Below are positions 55,100 to 63,090 of a stretch of 64,000 nt of DNA, piece by piece. The stretch's first letter is position 1; every line of letters begins with the position of its first letter. The position numbers were made by a program, and so were the translations under genes. The notes under the pieces were generated by a model. That model had not been told where the DNA came from, made no database searches, and worked only from the letters and a program-made list of their open reading frames with translations. The DNA comes from Kibdelosporangium sp040675465. Lineage in GTDB: Bacteria > Actinomycetota > Actinomycetes > Mycobacteriales > Pseudonocardiaceae. The stretch is taken from positions 124,001 through 188,000 of the forward strand of contig NZ_JBFAPA010000019.1 in the NCBI RefSeq assembly GCF_040675465.1, written 5' to 3'.

Positions 55100-56242
55100 G
55101 TGATCGAGTGGAACGAAGAGGCACGCGCCCTGCGGGCCGGCCTCGCCGAGTGGTACGACGCGCTGTCCGCCGGACACGTCGAACAGGATGCCGAGAGCGC
55201 CTTCCCTTGGGACAAATGGAAACTCATCCAGGAGTGCGGCCTGCTGCGGCTGCCGTTCGACCAGCGGTGGGGCGGCCTCGGCCAGGACCTGCTGACCACG
55301 ATGTACCTGTTGGAGGGGCTCGGCTACGGCTGCCGGGACGGCGGGCTGAACTTCTGCGCGTCCACCCACATCGTCAGCACCGGGATCCCGGTGCAGCGGT
55401 TCGGTTCCGAGCAGCTGCGCAACCGTTACCTGCCGGGGATCTGCTCCGGTGACCGGATCGGTGCCCATGCGATCACCGAGCCGGACGGCGGGTCCGACGC
55501 GCTTTCCATGCGCGCCAAGGCGACCCGCGACGGAGATCACTACGTGCTCAACGGCAGCAAGGCGTTCGTCAGCAACGGCGCGGTCGCCGACCTGTTCACC
55601 GTGTACGCCCGGACGCATCCGGACGGCGGCCCGCTCGGCATCACCGCGTTCCTCGTTGAGCGCGGCACGCCGGGTCTGACCATCGGCAAACCGATTCCGA
55701 AGATGGGGCTGCGCACCTCACCGCTCACCGAGTTGTTCTTCGACGACTGCCGAATCCCCGCCTCCCAGGTCATCGGCCGGTCCGGGGGCGGCTTTCTCGT
55801 CCTGGACCACGTGATGAAGTGGGAGATCCTCTGCTCGTTCGTGATCAACCTGGGTGAGATGCAGCACCGGCTGGAACGGTGTGTGGACTACGCCCGCACC
55901 CGGACCCAGTTCGGCTCCCCCATCGGCACCTACCAGGGGGTCGCGCACAAGCTGGCGGACATGAAGGTCGGCGTCGAGACGACCCGGAAGTGGTTGTACG
56001 ACACGGCAACGGGCGTGGCCGAGGGGCGGGTCGTGACCACCGAGCTGGCCATCGCCAAGCTGGTGGCCAGCGAGCAGAACGTGGCCTCCGCCATGGCCGC
56101 GGTGCAGATCTTCGGCGGCTACGGCTACCTGGCCGAGTACGGCCTGGAGAAGGACCTGCGCAACGCGGTCGCCGGGACCATCTACTCGGGAACCTCGGAG
56201 ATCCAGCGCAACCGGATCAGCTCCATGCTGGGAGTGTCATGA
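55100..56242 (+). CDS. prolyl-PCP-dehydrogenase-like flavoprotein
   Basis: A 380-aa acyl-CoA dehydrogenase-family enzyme. Features: A-I-T-E-P-D-G-G-S-D (flavin/substrate region), C-V-D-Y-A-R-T-R-T-Q-F-G, G-G-Y-G-Y-L and Y-S-G-T-S-E-I-Q-R-N at the end. Ser replaces the Glu376 of medium-chain enzymes, while Glu242 in M-K-W-E-I-L-C lies at the isovaleryl-CoA dehydrogenase-type base position, as in prolyl-PCP oxidases of the PltE/RedW group. It would oxidise the carrier-bound ring to a pyrrole. Start is GTG 55100, 13 bases after the ectC-like gene. Confidence 0.87.
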   Translation: MIEWNEEARALRAGLAEWYDALSAGHVEQDAESAFPWDKWKLIQECGLLRLPFDQRWGGLGQDLLTTMYLLEGLGYGCRDGGLNFCASTHIVSTGIPVQRFGSEQLRNRYLPGICSGDRIGAHAITEPDGGSDALSMRAKATRDGDHYVLNGSKAFVSNGAVADLFTVYARTHPDGGPLGITAFLVERGTPGLTIGKPIPKMGLRTSPLTELFFDDCRIPASQVIGRSGGGFLVLDHVMKWEILCSFVINLGEMQHRLERCVDYARTRTQFGSPIGTYQGVAHKLADMKVGVETTRKWLYDTATGVAEGRVVTTELAIAKLVASEQNVASAMAAVQIFGGYGYLAEYGLEKDLRNAVAGTIYSGTSEIQRNRISSMLGVS

Positions 56243-56925
56243 CAGCCACCACGGCGCTCACGTTGGCGCCAACGGAGTTCCTCGACCACACCGCGCCCGA
56301 GGTGACCGCGTTCGTCGAGCGGGTCGCGCCGGACCCGGACGCGGCACCGGACCGGCGCGCGGTCGCGCTCTACTACGCGGTACGCGACGAGATCCGCTAT
56401 GAGGTCTACGGCGCCGACCTGTCCCGGCGAGGACTGCGGGCCAGCCAGGTGCTGCGCGCCGGATCCGGGATGTGCCTGCACAAGTCCGTGGTCTACGCCG
56501 CGGCCCTGCGTGCGTGCGGCATCCCGGCCCGCCTGGTGCTCACCGACGTGCGCAACCACCTGACCTCGCCCCGGCTGCGGGACCTGGTGGGCGGCGACGT
56601 GTTCCACTACCACTGCCTCACTTCTGTCCACTTGGGACAGAAGTGGATGCGGGTGACCCCGGTGTTCAACCGCACCCTCTGCCGGCTGTTCAAGATCGCG
56701 CCGCTGGAGTTCGACGGGTCCGGCGACAGCGTGTACCACCCGTACGACCTCAACGGCCGGCGGCACATGGAGTTCCTGCACACCCACGGCGAGTTCCCGG
56801 ACCTGCCGTACGACCTCGTCATCGCGGGGCTGCGCCGGGCGCACCCCCGGCTGTTCGCCGGCACCGACCGCTTCGCGTCCGGCTCGCTCGTCCTCGACCA
56901 CGCCGACTCCAGGAGAGACGCATGA
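56239..56925 (+). CDS. transglutaminase-like hydrolase or acyltransferase
   Basis: A 228-aa protein of the transglutaminase-core superfamily. Catalytic Cys79 is in G-S-G-M-C-L-H-K-S and His125 in H-Y-H-C-L-T. The Asp position of the usual triad is replaced in W-M-R-V-T-P-V-F-N, as in several bacterial members. Y-H-P-Y-D-L-N-G-R-R-H-M-E-F-L follows. Related proteins transfer or release acyl groups from carrier proteins. Here the likely job is to release the aminopyrrole acyl group from the PCP. ATG 56239 overlaps the dehydrogenase stop. Confidence 0.75.
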   Translation: MTATTALTLAPTEFLDHTAPEVTAFVERVAPDPDAAPDRRAVALYYAVRDEIRYEVYGADLSRRGLRASQVLRAGSGMCLHKSVVYAAALRACGIPARLVLTDVRNHLTSPRLRDLVGGDVFHYHCLTSVHLGQKWMRVTPVFNRTLCRLFKIAPLEFDGSGDSVYHPYDLNGRRHMEFLHTHGEFPDLPYDLVIAGLRRAHPRLFAGTDRFASGSLVLDHADSRRDA

Positions 56926-58286
56926 CCGACCAGATCAAGTACCAGCTCGACGAGCAGGACATCCCGCGCACCTGGTACAACCTCGCCGCCGATCTGTCCA
57001 CTGTGGAACCTTTGCTGCACCCCGGCACCGGCGAGCCGCTGCCCAGGGAGGCGCTGCTCGGGATCATGCCGGCCGAGCTGGCCGAGCAGGAGCTGAGCAC
57101 CGAGCGGGAGATCGAGATCCCCGAGGCGGTACGGCAGATCTACGCGCAGTGGCGGCCCTCGCCGCTGTTCCGCGCCCGGCGCCTGGAGCGCGCCCTGGAC
57201 ACCCCCGCGCGGATCTACTACAAGTACGAGGGCATCAGCCCGGCCGGCAGCCACAAGCCGAACACCGCCATCCCGCAGGCCTTCTACAACAAGCAGGCCG
57301 GGATCACCAAGCTGGCCACGGAGACCGGCGCCGGGCAGTGGGGTTCCTCGCTCGCGCTGGCGGGTGCGCTGTTCGACATCGAGGTCCAGGTCTACATGGT
57401 GAAGGTCAGCTACCACCAGAAGCCGTACCGCCGGTTGCTGATGGAGACCTACGGCGCCCGCTGCGTGCCCAGCCCGAGCACCGAGACCGCGGCGGGCCGG
57501 GCCATTCTCGCCGACGACCCGGACTGCCCCGGCAGCCTCGGCATCGCCACCTCCGAGGCGCTCGAGGTGGCCATGAACAACCCGGACATCAACTACGCCG
57601 GTGGCAGCGTGCTCAACCACGTTCTGCTGCACCAGACCGTGATCGGGCAGGAGGCGATCAAGCAGTTCGCCATGGCCGACGACTACCCGGACGTCGTGGT
57701 CGGCTGCACCGGCGGTGGCAGCAACTTCGGCGGCCTGACCTTCCCGTTCCTCGGCCAGCGGATCCGCGAGGGACGCGGGGTGCGGGTGATCGCCGCCGAG
57801 CCGGCCGCCTGCCCGACCCTCACCAAGGGCACGTTCGCCTACGACTTCGGCGACACCGCGGGCCTCACCCCGCTGCTGAAGATGCACACGCTCGGCCACA
57901 GCTTCGTGCCGCCGTCGTTCCACGCGGGCGGGCTGCGCTACCACGGCATGGCGCCGCTGGTGAGCGCCGCGCTGCGGGAGGACCTCATCGAGGCGACCGC
58001 TGTCGAGCAGTCGAACTGCTTCGCCGCGGGCATCCAGTTCGCCCGCGCCGAGGGCATCATCCCGGCCCCGGAGTCGACGCACGCGATCACCGTCGCGATC
58101 AACGAAGCGTTGCGCTGCAAGGAGGAGGGCCGCTCGGAGACCATCCTCTTCGGACTGTCCGGGCACGGCCACTTCGACCTGTCGGCCTACGAGCAGCACC
58201 TGACCGGCGCCCTGCGGGACGAGCAGTACGACGAGTCGCAGCTGCAGGCTGCCCTCGCCGGCCTGCCCGGTCTGGTCAGTGCCTGA
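56922..58286 (+). CDS. TrpB2-type PLP synthase
   Basis: A 454-aa PLP enzyme of the TrpB2 group. Motifs: W-R-P-S-P-L-F-R-A-R-R-L, Y-K-Y-E-G-I-S-P-A-G-S-H-K-P-N (PLP Lys112), E-T-G-A-G-Q-W-G-S-S (residues near the COMM region) and C-T-G-G-G-S-N-F-G-G (phosphate loop). It would condense L-serine with the heteroarene made by the TrpA homologue to give the amino acid. TrpB2 enzymes often act without tight coupling to TrpA. Start ATG 56922 overlaps the previous stop. Confidence 0.92.
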   Translation: MTDQIKYQLDEQDIPRTWYNLAADLSTVEPLLHPGTGEPLPREALLGIMPAELAEQELSTEREIEIPEAVRQIYAQWRPSPLFRARRLERALDTPARIYYKYEGISPAGSHKPNTAIPQAFYNKQAGITKLATETGAGQWGSSLALAGALFDIEVQVYMVKVSYHQKPYRRLLMETYGARCVPSPSTETAAGRAILADDPDCPGSLGIATSEALEVAMNNPDINYAGGSVLNHVLLHQTVIGQEAIKQFAMADDYPDVVVGCTGGGSNFGGLTFPFLGQRIREGRGVRVIAAEPAACPTLTKGTFAYDFGDTAGLTPLLKMHTLGHSFVPPSFHAGGLRYHGMAPLVSAALREDLIEATAVEQSNCFAAGIQFARAEGIIPAPESTHAITVAINEALRCKEEGRSETILFGLSGHGHFDLSAYEQHLTGALRDEQYDESQLQAALAGLPGLVSA

Positions 58287-58953
58287 CCGCCCTGCCGTGG
58301 TGAAGATCTGCGGCGCCACCCGGACCGAGGACCTGGCCCTGCTCGCCGGGGCCGACCTCGTCGGGCTGTGGCACGGGGTCCGTGGCGGGCACGCGGACCT
58401 CGACCGGGACCGCCTGGTCGCGCTCGCCGGCGCGACCGGCGGGCCCGCGCCGGTGCTGGTCACGTTCGGCGCGGACCCCGTCGCCATCGGTGAAACCGTT
58501 GCGGCGGCGGGGATCCGTTGGGTCCAGCTGCATGGGTACCAGCCGCCCGGGGTGGTGCGCGGCCTGCTCGCGCGTCACCCGGGCCTGAACGTGATCAAGG
58601 TGCTGCATGTACATGGGCAGACCTGCCAGGAACTTGCGCTGATCCCGGCCTACGAACGGGTTGGCGTGTCGATGTTCCTGCTGGACTCGGTCACCGACGA
58701 CGGGCGGATCGGCAGCACGGCCCGGCCGATCGACCCATTTGCCGCACTGGCCGTCGCCGACCGGCTGAACCGCCCGTTTCTGTTGGCCGGTGGGCTTTCG
58801 GCGGACAACGCGGCACAGTTCGACGCGGTTCGCCGGCACCCGCGGTTCGCCGGAGTGGACGTGGACTCCGGCGCGCGCGACGAAAACGGCCGGATCGACG
58901 GCGAACGAGTCGCCGCCATCTGCCGCGAATGGACACTGGAGGGGGCGCGATGA
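58279..58953 (+). CDS. TrpF-like phosphoribosyl isomerase
   Basis: A 224-aa TIM barrel of the PRA isomerase family. K-I-C-G-A-T-R holds the general base Cys near the start. V-T-F-G-A, V-Q-L-H-G and F-L-L-D-S-V (general acid Asp region) follow, then L-L-A-G-G-L-S-A-D-N-A and G-V-D-V-D-S-G-A-R. It would perform the Amadori rearrangement of the N-phosphoribosyl amine made by the TrpD homologue. GTG 58279 overlaps the trpB2-like stop by eight bases. Confidence 0.88.
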   Translation: MPDRPAVVKICGATRTEDLALLAGADLVGLWHGVRGGHADLDRDRLVALAGATGGPAPVLVTFGADPVAIGETVAAAGIRWVQLHGYQPPGVVRGLLARHPGLNVIKVLHVHGQTCQELALIPAYERVGVSMFLLDSVTDDGRIGSTARPIDPFAALAVADRLNRPFLLAGGLSADNAAQFDAVRRHPRFAGVDVDSGARDENGRIDGERVAAICREWTLEGAR

Positions 58954-59633
58954 GGTTCACCGAGGCGGTCCTGGCCGCCCGAACGCCGGTGATCGCGGAG
59001 ATCAAGCTGACCGACGGCGCGGGCACCGGGCTGACCCGCGGTCGCAGCGTCGCGGAACTGGTCGAGGCATATCACGAAGCGGGGGCATGCTGCCTGTCGG
59101 TGGTCACCGGGAAGTGGTTCGGCGGTAGCGCGCGGCTGCTCGCCGAGGTCACTTCGCAGACCACGCTTCCGGTGCTGCACAAGGACTTCATCACGCAGCG
59201 AGGGCAGGTCACGGCGGCCGCGGAGGCGGGGGCCGCGGCTGTTTTGCTCACCGCGGCGCTGCTGCCCGCCGCTGTGCTGCGCGATCTGATCGAGCACGCG
59301 CTGAGTGCCGGGCTCACCCCGTTCGTCGAGGTGACCGGTGAACGTGAGCTCGCCGCGGTCGAGCCGGCCGATCGGTGCGTGATCGCGGTGAACAACAAGG
59401 AGATCCGGGACCGGGAACGCGGTGCCGGGGACATCGGGCGGAGCCTGCGGCTGCTGCCGGAGGTCCTTGCCACCGGCTGTCCGTGCCCGGTCAGCGCCAG
59501 CGGCATCGACACCCCCGAGATCGGTTCTCGCCTGCTCGGCGCGGGGTACGCGGGCCTGCTCGTGGGTACCGGGTTGCTCCGCGCGGACAGCCCCAGCGCT
59601 TGGCTGGCTCAGCTCACGGTGGCGGCGCGATGA
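58950..59633 (+). CDS. TrpC-like ring-closing enzyme with altered active site
   Basis: A 227-aa indole-3-glycerol-phosphate-synthase-like TIM barrel. Conserved: Glu17 and Lys19 (I-A-E-I-K), Lys78 (L-H-K-D-F), Glu127 (F-V-E-V), Asn148/149 (V-N-N-K). Changed: the usual S-P-S after the first Lys is lost, N-N-R-D becomes N-N-K-E, and the E of V-S-E-S-G-I is Ala183. These changes cluster where the anthranilate ring and its carboxylate are handled, consistent with ring closure on a substrate with no ortho-carboxylate. Shorter than typical TrpC (about 255-270 aa), mainly at the N-terminus. It overlaps trpF- and ubiD-like neighbours by four bases each. Confidence 0.87.
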   Translation: MRFTEAVLAARTPVIAEIKLTDGAGTGLTRGRSVAELVEAYHEAGACCLSVVTGKWFGGSARLLAEVTSQTTLPVLHKDFITQRGQVTAAAEAGAAAVLLTAALLPAAVLRDLIEHALSAGLTPFVEVTGERELAAVEPADRCVIAVNNKEIRDRERGAGDIGRSLRLLPEVLATGCPCPVSASGIDTPEIGSRLLGAGYAGLLVGTGLLRADSPSAWLAQLTVAAR

Positions 59634-61003
59634 GGCCGGGTCTCTCGGTGCGTGGAGCCGTCGCCGCAGTTCGGCGCCGCACCCCCGACGCCTGTCTGGC
59701 GGAGACTGGCGCCTGGTCCACGCACGACATCGCCGCTGACTTCGCCGCGCGGTTCGCTGGCGTGCCAGCGACTTCCGCGCAACGTCCGGAGCCGGTGGTC
59801 CGCTATCCCGTCGACGGTTCCCGGATGCCGGTGCTGCTTGGCCTGTACGGCAGCGAGGAACGTGTCCATGGCTGGCTTCCCGGGCTGCCCGATTCATCCA
59901 CAGTGGACTCTGTGGCCAAGCTGCTGTCCAATGTGGTGTCGCCGGAACGGGTGGCGAATCCGCCGTGTCAGCAGGTGGTCCGCCGGAGAGTGGATCTGCG
60001 TACGTTGCCCGCGCTGCAAACCACGGCCCGCGATGCGGGGCCGTACTTGACGTTGGGCATGGTGCATGCGCGCGAGGCCGATCGGACCGCGTTGTCGGTA
60101 CACCGGATGCTGGTGCTCGACGAGACGCACATCGCGCTGTGGATGGTTCCCGGCCGGGCGTTGCGCGCGATGCACGAGTCCGCCGGGAGACTGCCGGTGT
60201 CGGTCAGCATCGGCGCTCCACCGGCCGCGGTACTCGCCTCGGCGCTCAGCACCGCCGTTCTGCCTGCGGGGGTCGGGAAACTCGACGTCGCGGGCGCGTT
60301 GGCGGGCGGGCCGGTGGGTATCGCCGCTGGCGTCAGCCAGCCGGTGGATGTGCTGGCGGAGTCGGAGATCGTGCTCGAGGGGTACCTCGACGGCACCGTC
60401 GCCGACGAGACGCTGAACGGCTCGCTGGGCGTGTCGCTGCCCGAGTTCCTCGGCTATGACGGCTCGGCGCTGCCGGACCTGCCGGTGCTCACCGTCACCG
60501 CTGTGACCACCCGCCGAAACCCCATGTACCAGGCGGTGATCGGGCCGGGCCGCGAGCAGTCGGTGATCCTCGGCCTGGCCGGTGCCCTGTCGGTCGCGCT
60601 GACCGGCGACGACGAGGACTGGCGGATGATCGCCGACCTGCACTTCGCGGCGGCCGGTGGCGGCATGCTGCTGCTCAATGTGGCCGTTCGCAAGGATTCC
60701 GCGCGTGCGGACGGCCGGCTGCGGCACATCGCCCGGCGGATCTTCGAGCGGCACACGTTCGTGAAGCTGATCGTCTTCACCGACCCGGACGTGGACATCC
60801 GGTCCGCCGAGGATGTGTGGTGGGCGGTCACCACCCGGGCCAACCTCGGCGTCGACTGCGGGACCCTGCCCAGCCCCCGCCGGCTCACGATGGACCCCTC
60901 GCAGGGACCCGGCTGGCGCGGCGACGGCGGGACCGGCCGGACCTTCGTCGACGCGACCGTGCCGTACCGGTTGCGCGACAGGACGATGCGGAGCTTCCGA
61001 TGA
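59630..61003 (+). CDS. UbiD-family prenyl-FMN decarboxylase
   Basis: A 457-aa UbiD homologue. Family signs are T-L-G-M-V-H-A-R-E, S-V-H-R-M, G-x-P-P-A (I-G-A-P-P-A-A), the acidic A-E-S-E-I-V-L-E-G cluster that supplies catalytic Glu residues, N-P-M-Y-Q-A-V and V-D-C-G-T-L-P. UbiD enzymes reversibly decarboxylate aromatic and heteroaromatic acids, including pyrrole-2-carboxylate. Placed after trpC and before ubiX (ATGA overlaps), it would remove the carboxylate left on the pyrrole ring. ATG 59630 is chosen for the overlap; a longer frame upstream is trpC shadow. Confidence 0.9.
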   Translation: MRPGLSVRGAVAAVRRRTPDACLAETGAWSTHDIAADFAARFAGVPATSAQRPEPVVRYPVDGSRMPVLLGLYGSEERVHGWLPGLPDSSTVDSVAKLLSNVVSPERVANPPCQQVVRRRVDLRTLPALQTTARDAGPYLTLGMVHAREADRTALSVHRMLVLDETHIALWMVPGRALRAMHESAGRLPVSVSIGAPPAAVLASALSTAVLPAGVGKLDVAGALAGGPVGIAAGVSQPVDVLAESEIVLEGYLDGTVADETLNGSLGVSLPEFLGYDGSALPDLPVLTVTAVTTRRNPMYQAVIGPGREQSVILGLAGALSVALTGDDEDWRMIADLHFAAAGGGMLLLNVAVRKDSARADGRLRHIARRIFERHTFVKLIVFTDPDVDIRSAEDVWWAVTTRANLGVDCGTLPSPRRLTMDPSQGPGWRGDGGTGRTFVDATVPYRLRDRTMRSFR

Positions 61004-61641
61004 GGATCGTGGTGGGCATCACCGGGGCCACCGGCTCGGTGATCGGGGTGCGGATCCTGCGGGCGCTGCGGGAGCTGGAGGTGGAGACCCACCTGGTGAT
61101 CAGCAAGTGGGGCAGGGCCACCCTCGAGCTGGAGACCGACCTGCGCGCCGCCGACGTGCACCGGCTCGCCGACCACGTGTACGGCCACGGCGACGCGGCC
61201 GCGGCGATCTCCAGCGGCTCGTTCCGCACCGACGGCATGATCATCGCCCCGTGCAGCATGAAGACGCTCGCCGCCATCCGCAGCGGCTACGGCGAGGGCC
61301 TGATCCCCCGCGCCGCCGACGTCACCCTCAAGGAGCGCCGCAAGCTCGTCCTCGTCCCCCGCGAGCTGCCCCTCTCGGAGATCCACCTGGACAACATGCT
61401 CGCCCTCACCCGCATGGGCGCCGTCATCGCCCCGCCCACCCCCGCCTTCTACACCCGCCCCAGCACCATCGACGAGCTCATCACCCACATCGCCGCCCGC
61501 GTCCTCGACCAGTTCGGCCTCGACCTCCCCGACGTCCCCCGCTGGACCGGCCCCCAGACCGCCCGCCGAACCCCCACCCAGGACACCGAGCAGACTTCCG
61601 TCCTGTCGCCGGTCCCCCGCCTGCTCAACACCGGTTCGTGA
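61000..61641 (+). CDS. UbiX-like flavin prenyltransferase
   Basis: A 213-aa Rossmann-like flavoprotein: V-V-G-I-T-G-A-T-G-S-V-I-G, A-P-C-S-M-K-T-L-A-A-I, V-P-R-E-L-P-L-S-E-I-H and G-A-V-I-A-P-P-T-P-A-F-Y, all typical of UbiX. It makes the prenylated FMN cofactor for the UbiD enzyme. It is the last gene of the operon, overlapping ubiD by ATGA. The C-terminal 20 residues (P-Q-T-A-R-R-T-P-T-Q) are an extension without known role. Confidence 0.93.
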   Translation: MRIVVGITGATGSVIGVRILRALRELEVETHLVISKWGRATLELETDLRAADVHRLADHVYGHGDAAAAISSGSFRTDGMIIAPCSMKTLAAIRSGYGEGLIPRAADVTLKERRKLVLVPRELPLSEIHLDNMLALTRMGAVIAPPTPAFYTRPSTIDELITHIAARVLDQFGLDLPDVPRWTGPQTARRTPTQDTEQTSVLSPVPRLLNTGS

Positions 61642-61719
61642 GTAGTGGCGAGTGCCCATCCGGCGTCAATAGGGTGGCGGGGTACTGCGTTCACTTTTGA
61701 ACACTGGAGGGCAGAACTG

Positions 61720-63090
61720 GTGAAACGCCTTGTTTTGGCGTTGTCGCTGATAGTCGCCGCGTCGCCGGTGTCCGCGGCGGCGGAGACCGGTCCCGCGGCC
61801 ACCGGGAGGGTGCTCACGAGTGGGCTCGCCGACCCGTACGAGATCACCTGGGGACCGGACGGGTTCATCTGGGCCACCGAGAAAACCGGTCTGCGGGTGG
61901 TGCGGATCGACCCGAGGACGGGGGCGAAGAAGACGGCGGTGACGATCCCGGATGCCGTGCACACCGACTGGCGGCAGAACGGTGTGCTGGGGATGGCGCT
62001 GCATCCGGGGTTGCTGCACGGCCGCGACCATGTCTTCGTCGCGTACACCTACGACTCGGATCCGGGCACCGCGGAAGCCTTGCGTACGAAGATCGTGCGC
62101 TACACCTACGACAGCCACACCGAACAGCTCGGGCAGCAGGTCGATGTGATCACGGGTCTGCCGGGTGGTGTCGACCATCAGTCGGCGCGGCTGGTGTTCG
62201 GGCCGGACGCCAAGCTCTACTACACGATCGGGGATCAGGGCGCCGGGCAGTTCGAGGAGATGTGCGAACCGAACCTCGCGCAGCGGCTGCCGACGGCCGC
62301 GGAGGTGCGGGACAAGGACTGGACGGCGTACCGCGGCAAAGTCCTTCGGCTGAACCAGGACGGCTCGATCCCCGCGGACAATCCTGTCATCGATGGTGTG
62401 CGCAGCCATGTCCTGACTTACGGCCACCGCAACGCGCAAGGACTTGTCTTCGGTACCAACGGGATCCTCTACTCGAGCGAGCAGGGACCGAAGACCGACG
62501 ACGAGATCGACATCATCAGCCGCGGCAAGAACTACGGCTGGCCGAACGTCGCCGGATACCGGGACGACAACGCCTACGTCTACGCAAACTGGGCTGCCGC
62601 GCCGGATTGCCAGGACCTCGAGTTCTCCGACTTCGAGATCCCGCCATCCGTCCCGGTCACGAGGGAATCCGCCTGGAGCAACCGGGACTTCGTCCCTCCG
62701 ATCAGGACGTTCCACACCGTGCCCAGCGACCACAACTTCAAGGACCCGAAGTGCGCTGAGGACGAACAGTGGTACCTGTGCTGGCCGACCGTGGCACCGG
62801 CCGGCCTCGACTACGTCCCCCGCGGCGGCTATCGCAACTCGCTGCTCATGCCCGCCCTGAAGGACGGCACGGTCTACCGGCTGGTGCTCAGCCCGGACGG
62901 CAAGTGCGTGACCTCCGTCGAACCGTTGTGGCGCAGCACGAACCGGTACCGGGACACCGCGATCAGCCCGGACGGCAAGACGTTCTACGTCGCCACCGAC
63001 AGTTCGGGCAGCACCAAGGACGAAACCGGGACGCCCACCAACGAGCTGGCCAACCCCGGTTCCATCCTCGAGTTCAAGCTAGGCTCGTAG
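61720..63090 (+). CDS. secreted PQQ-type sugar (GSDH-family) dehydrogenase
   Basis: A 456-aa exported beta-propeller. The signal peptide MKRLVLALSLIVAASPVSAA is followed by repeats with L-A-D-P-Y-E-I-T-W-G-P-D-G, G-L-P-G-G-V-D-H-Q-S-A-R-L, Y-T-I-G-D-Q-G-A-G-Q and G-H-R-N-A-Q-G-L, as in glucose/sorbosone dehydrogenases (GSDH). GTG 61720 follows GGAGG by eight bases. It would oxidise a sugar outside the cell, probably with PQQ. It is convergent with an aldose epimerase gene and not obviously part of the biosynthetic operon. Confidence 0.85.
   Translation: MKRLVLALSLIVAASPVSAAAETGPAATGRVLTSGLADPYEITWGPDGFIWATEKTGLRVVRIDPRTGAKKTAVTIPDAVHTDWRQNGVLGMALHPGLLHGRDHVFVAYTYDSDPGTAEALRTKIVRYTYDSHTEQLGQQVDVITGLPGGVDHQSARLVFGPDAKLYYTIGDQGAGQFEEMCEPNLAQRLPTAAEVRDKDWTAYRGKVLRLNQDGSIPADNPVIDGVRSHVLTYGHRNAQGLVFGTNGILYSSEQGPKTDDEIDIISRGKNYGWPNVAGYRDDNAYVYANWAAAPDCQDLEFSDFEIPPSVPVTRESAWSNRDFVPPIRTFHTVPSDHNFKDPKCAEDEQWYLCWPTVAPAGLDYVPRGGYRNSLLMPALKDGTVYRLVLSPDGKCVTSVEPLWRSTNRYRDTAISPDGKTFYVATDSSGSTKDETGTPTNELANPGSILEFKLGS

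Noticed and set aside
51137..61641. Ordinary tryptophan biosynthesis operon
   Set aside because: trpE and trpG are missing, the TrpC and TrpD homologues have altered substrate regions, and an EctC/PCP/dehydrogenase/UbiD set makes no sense for normal tryptophan.
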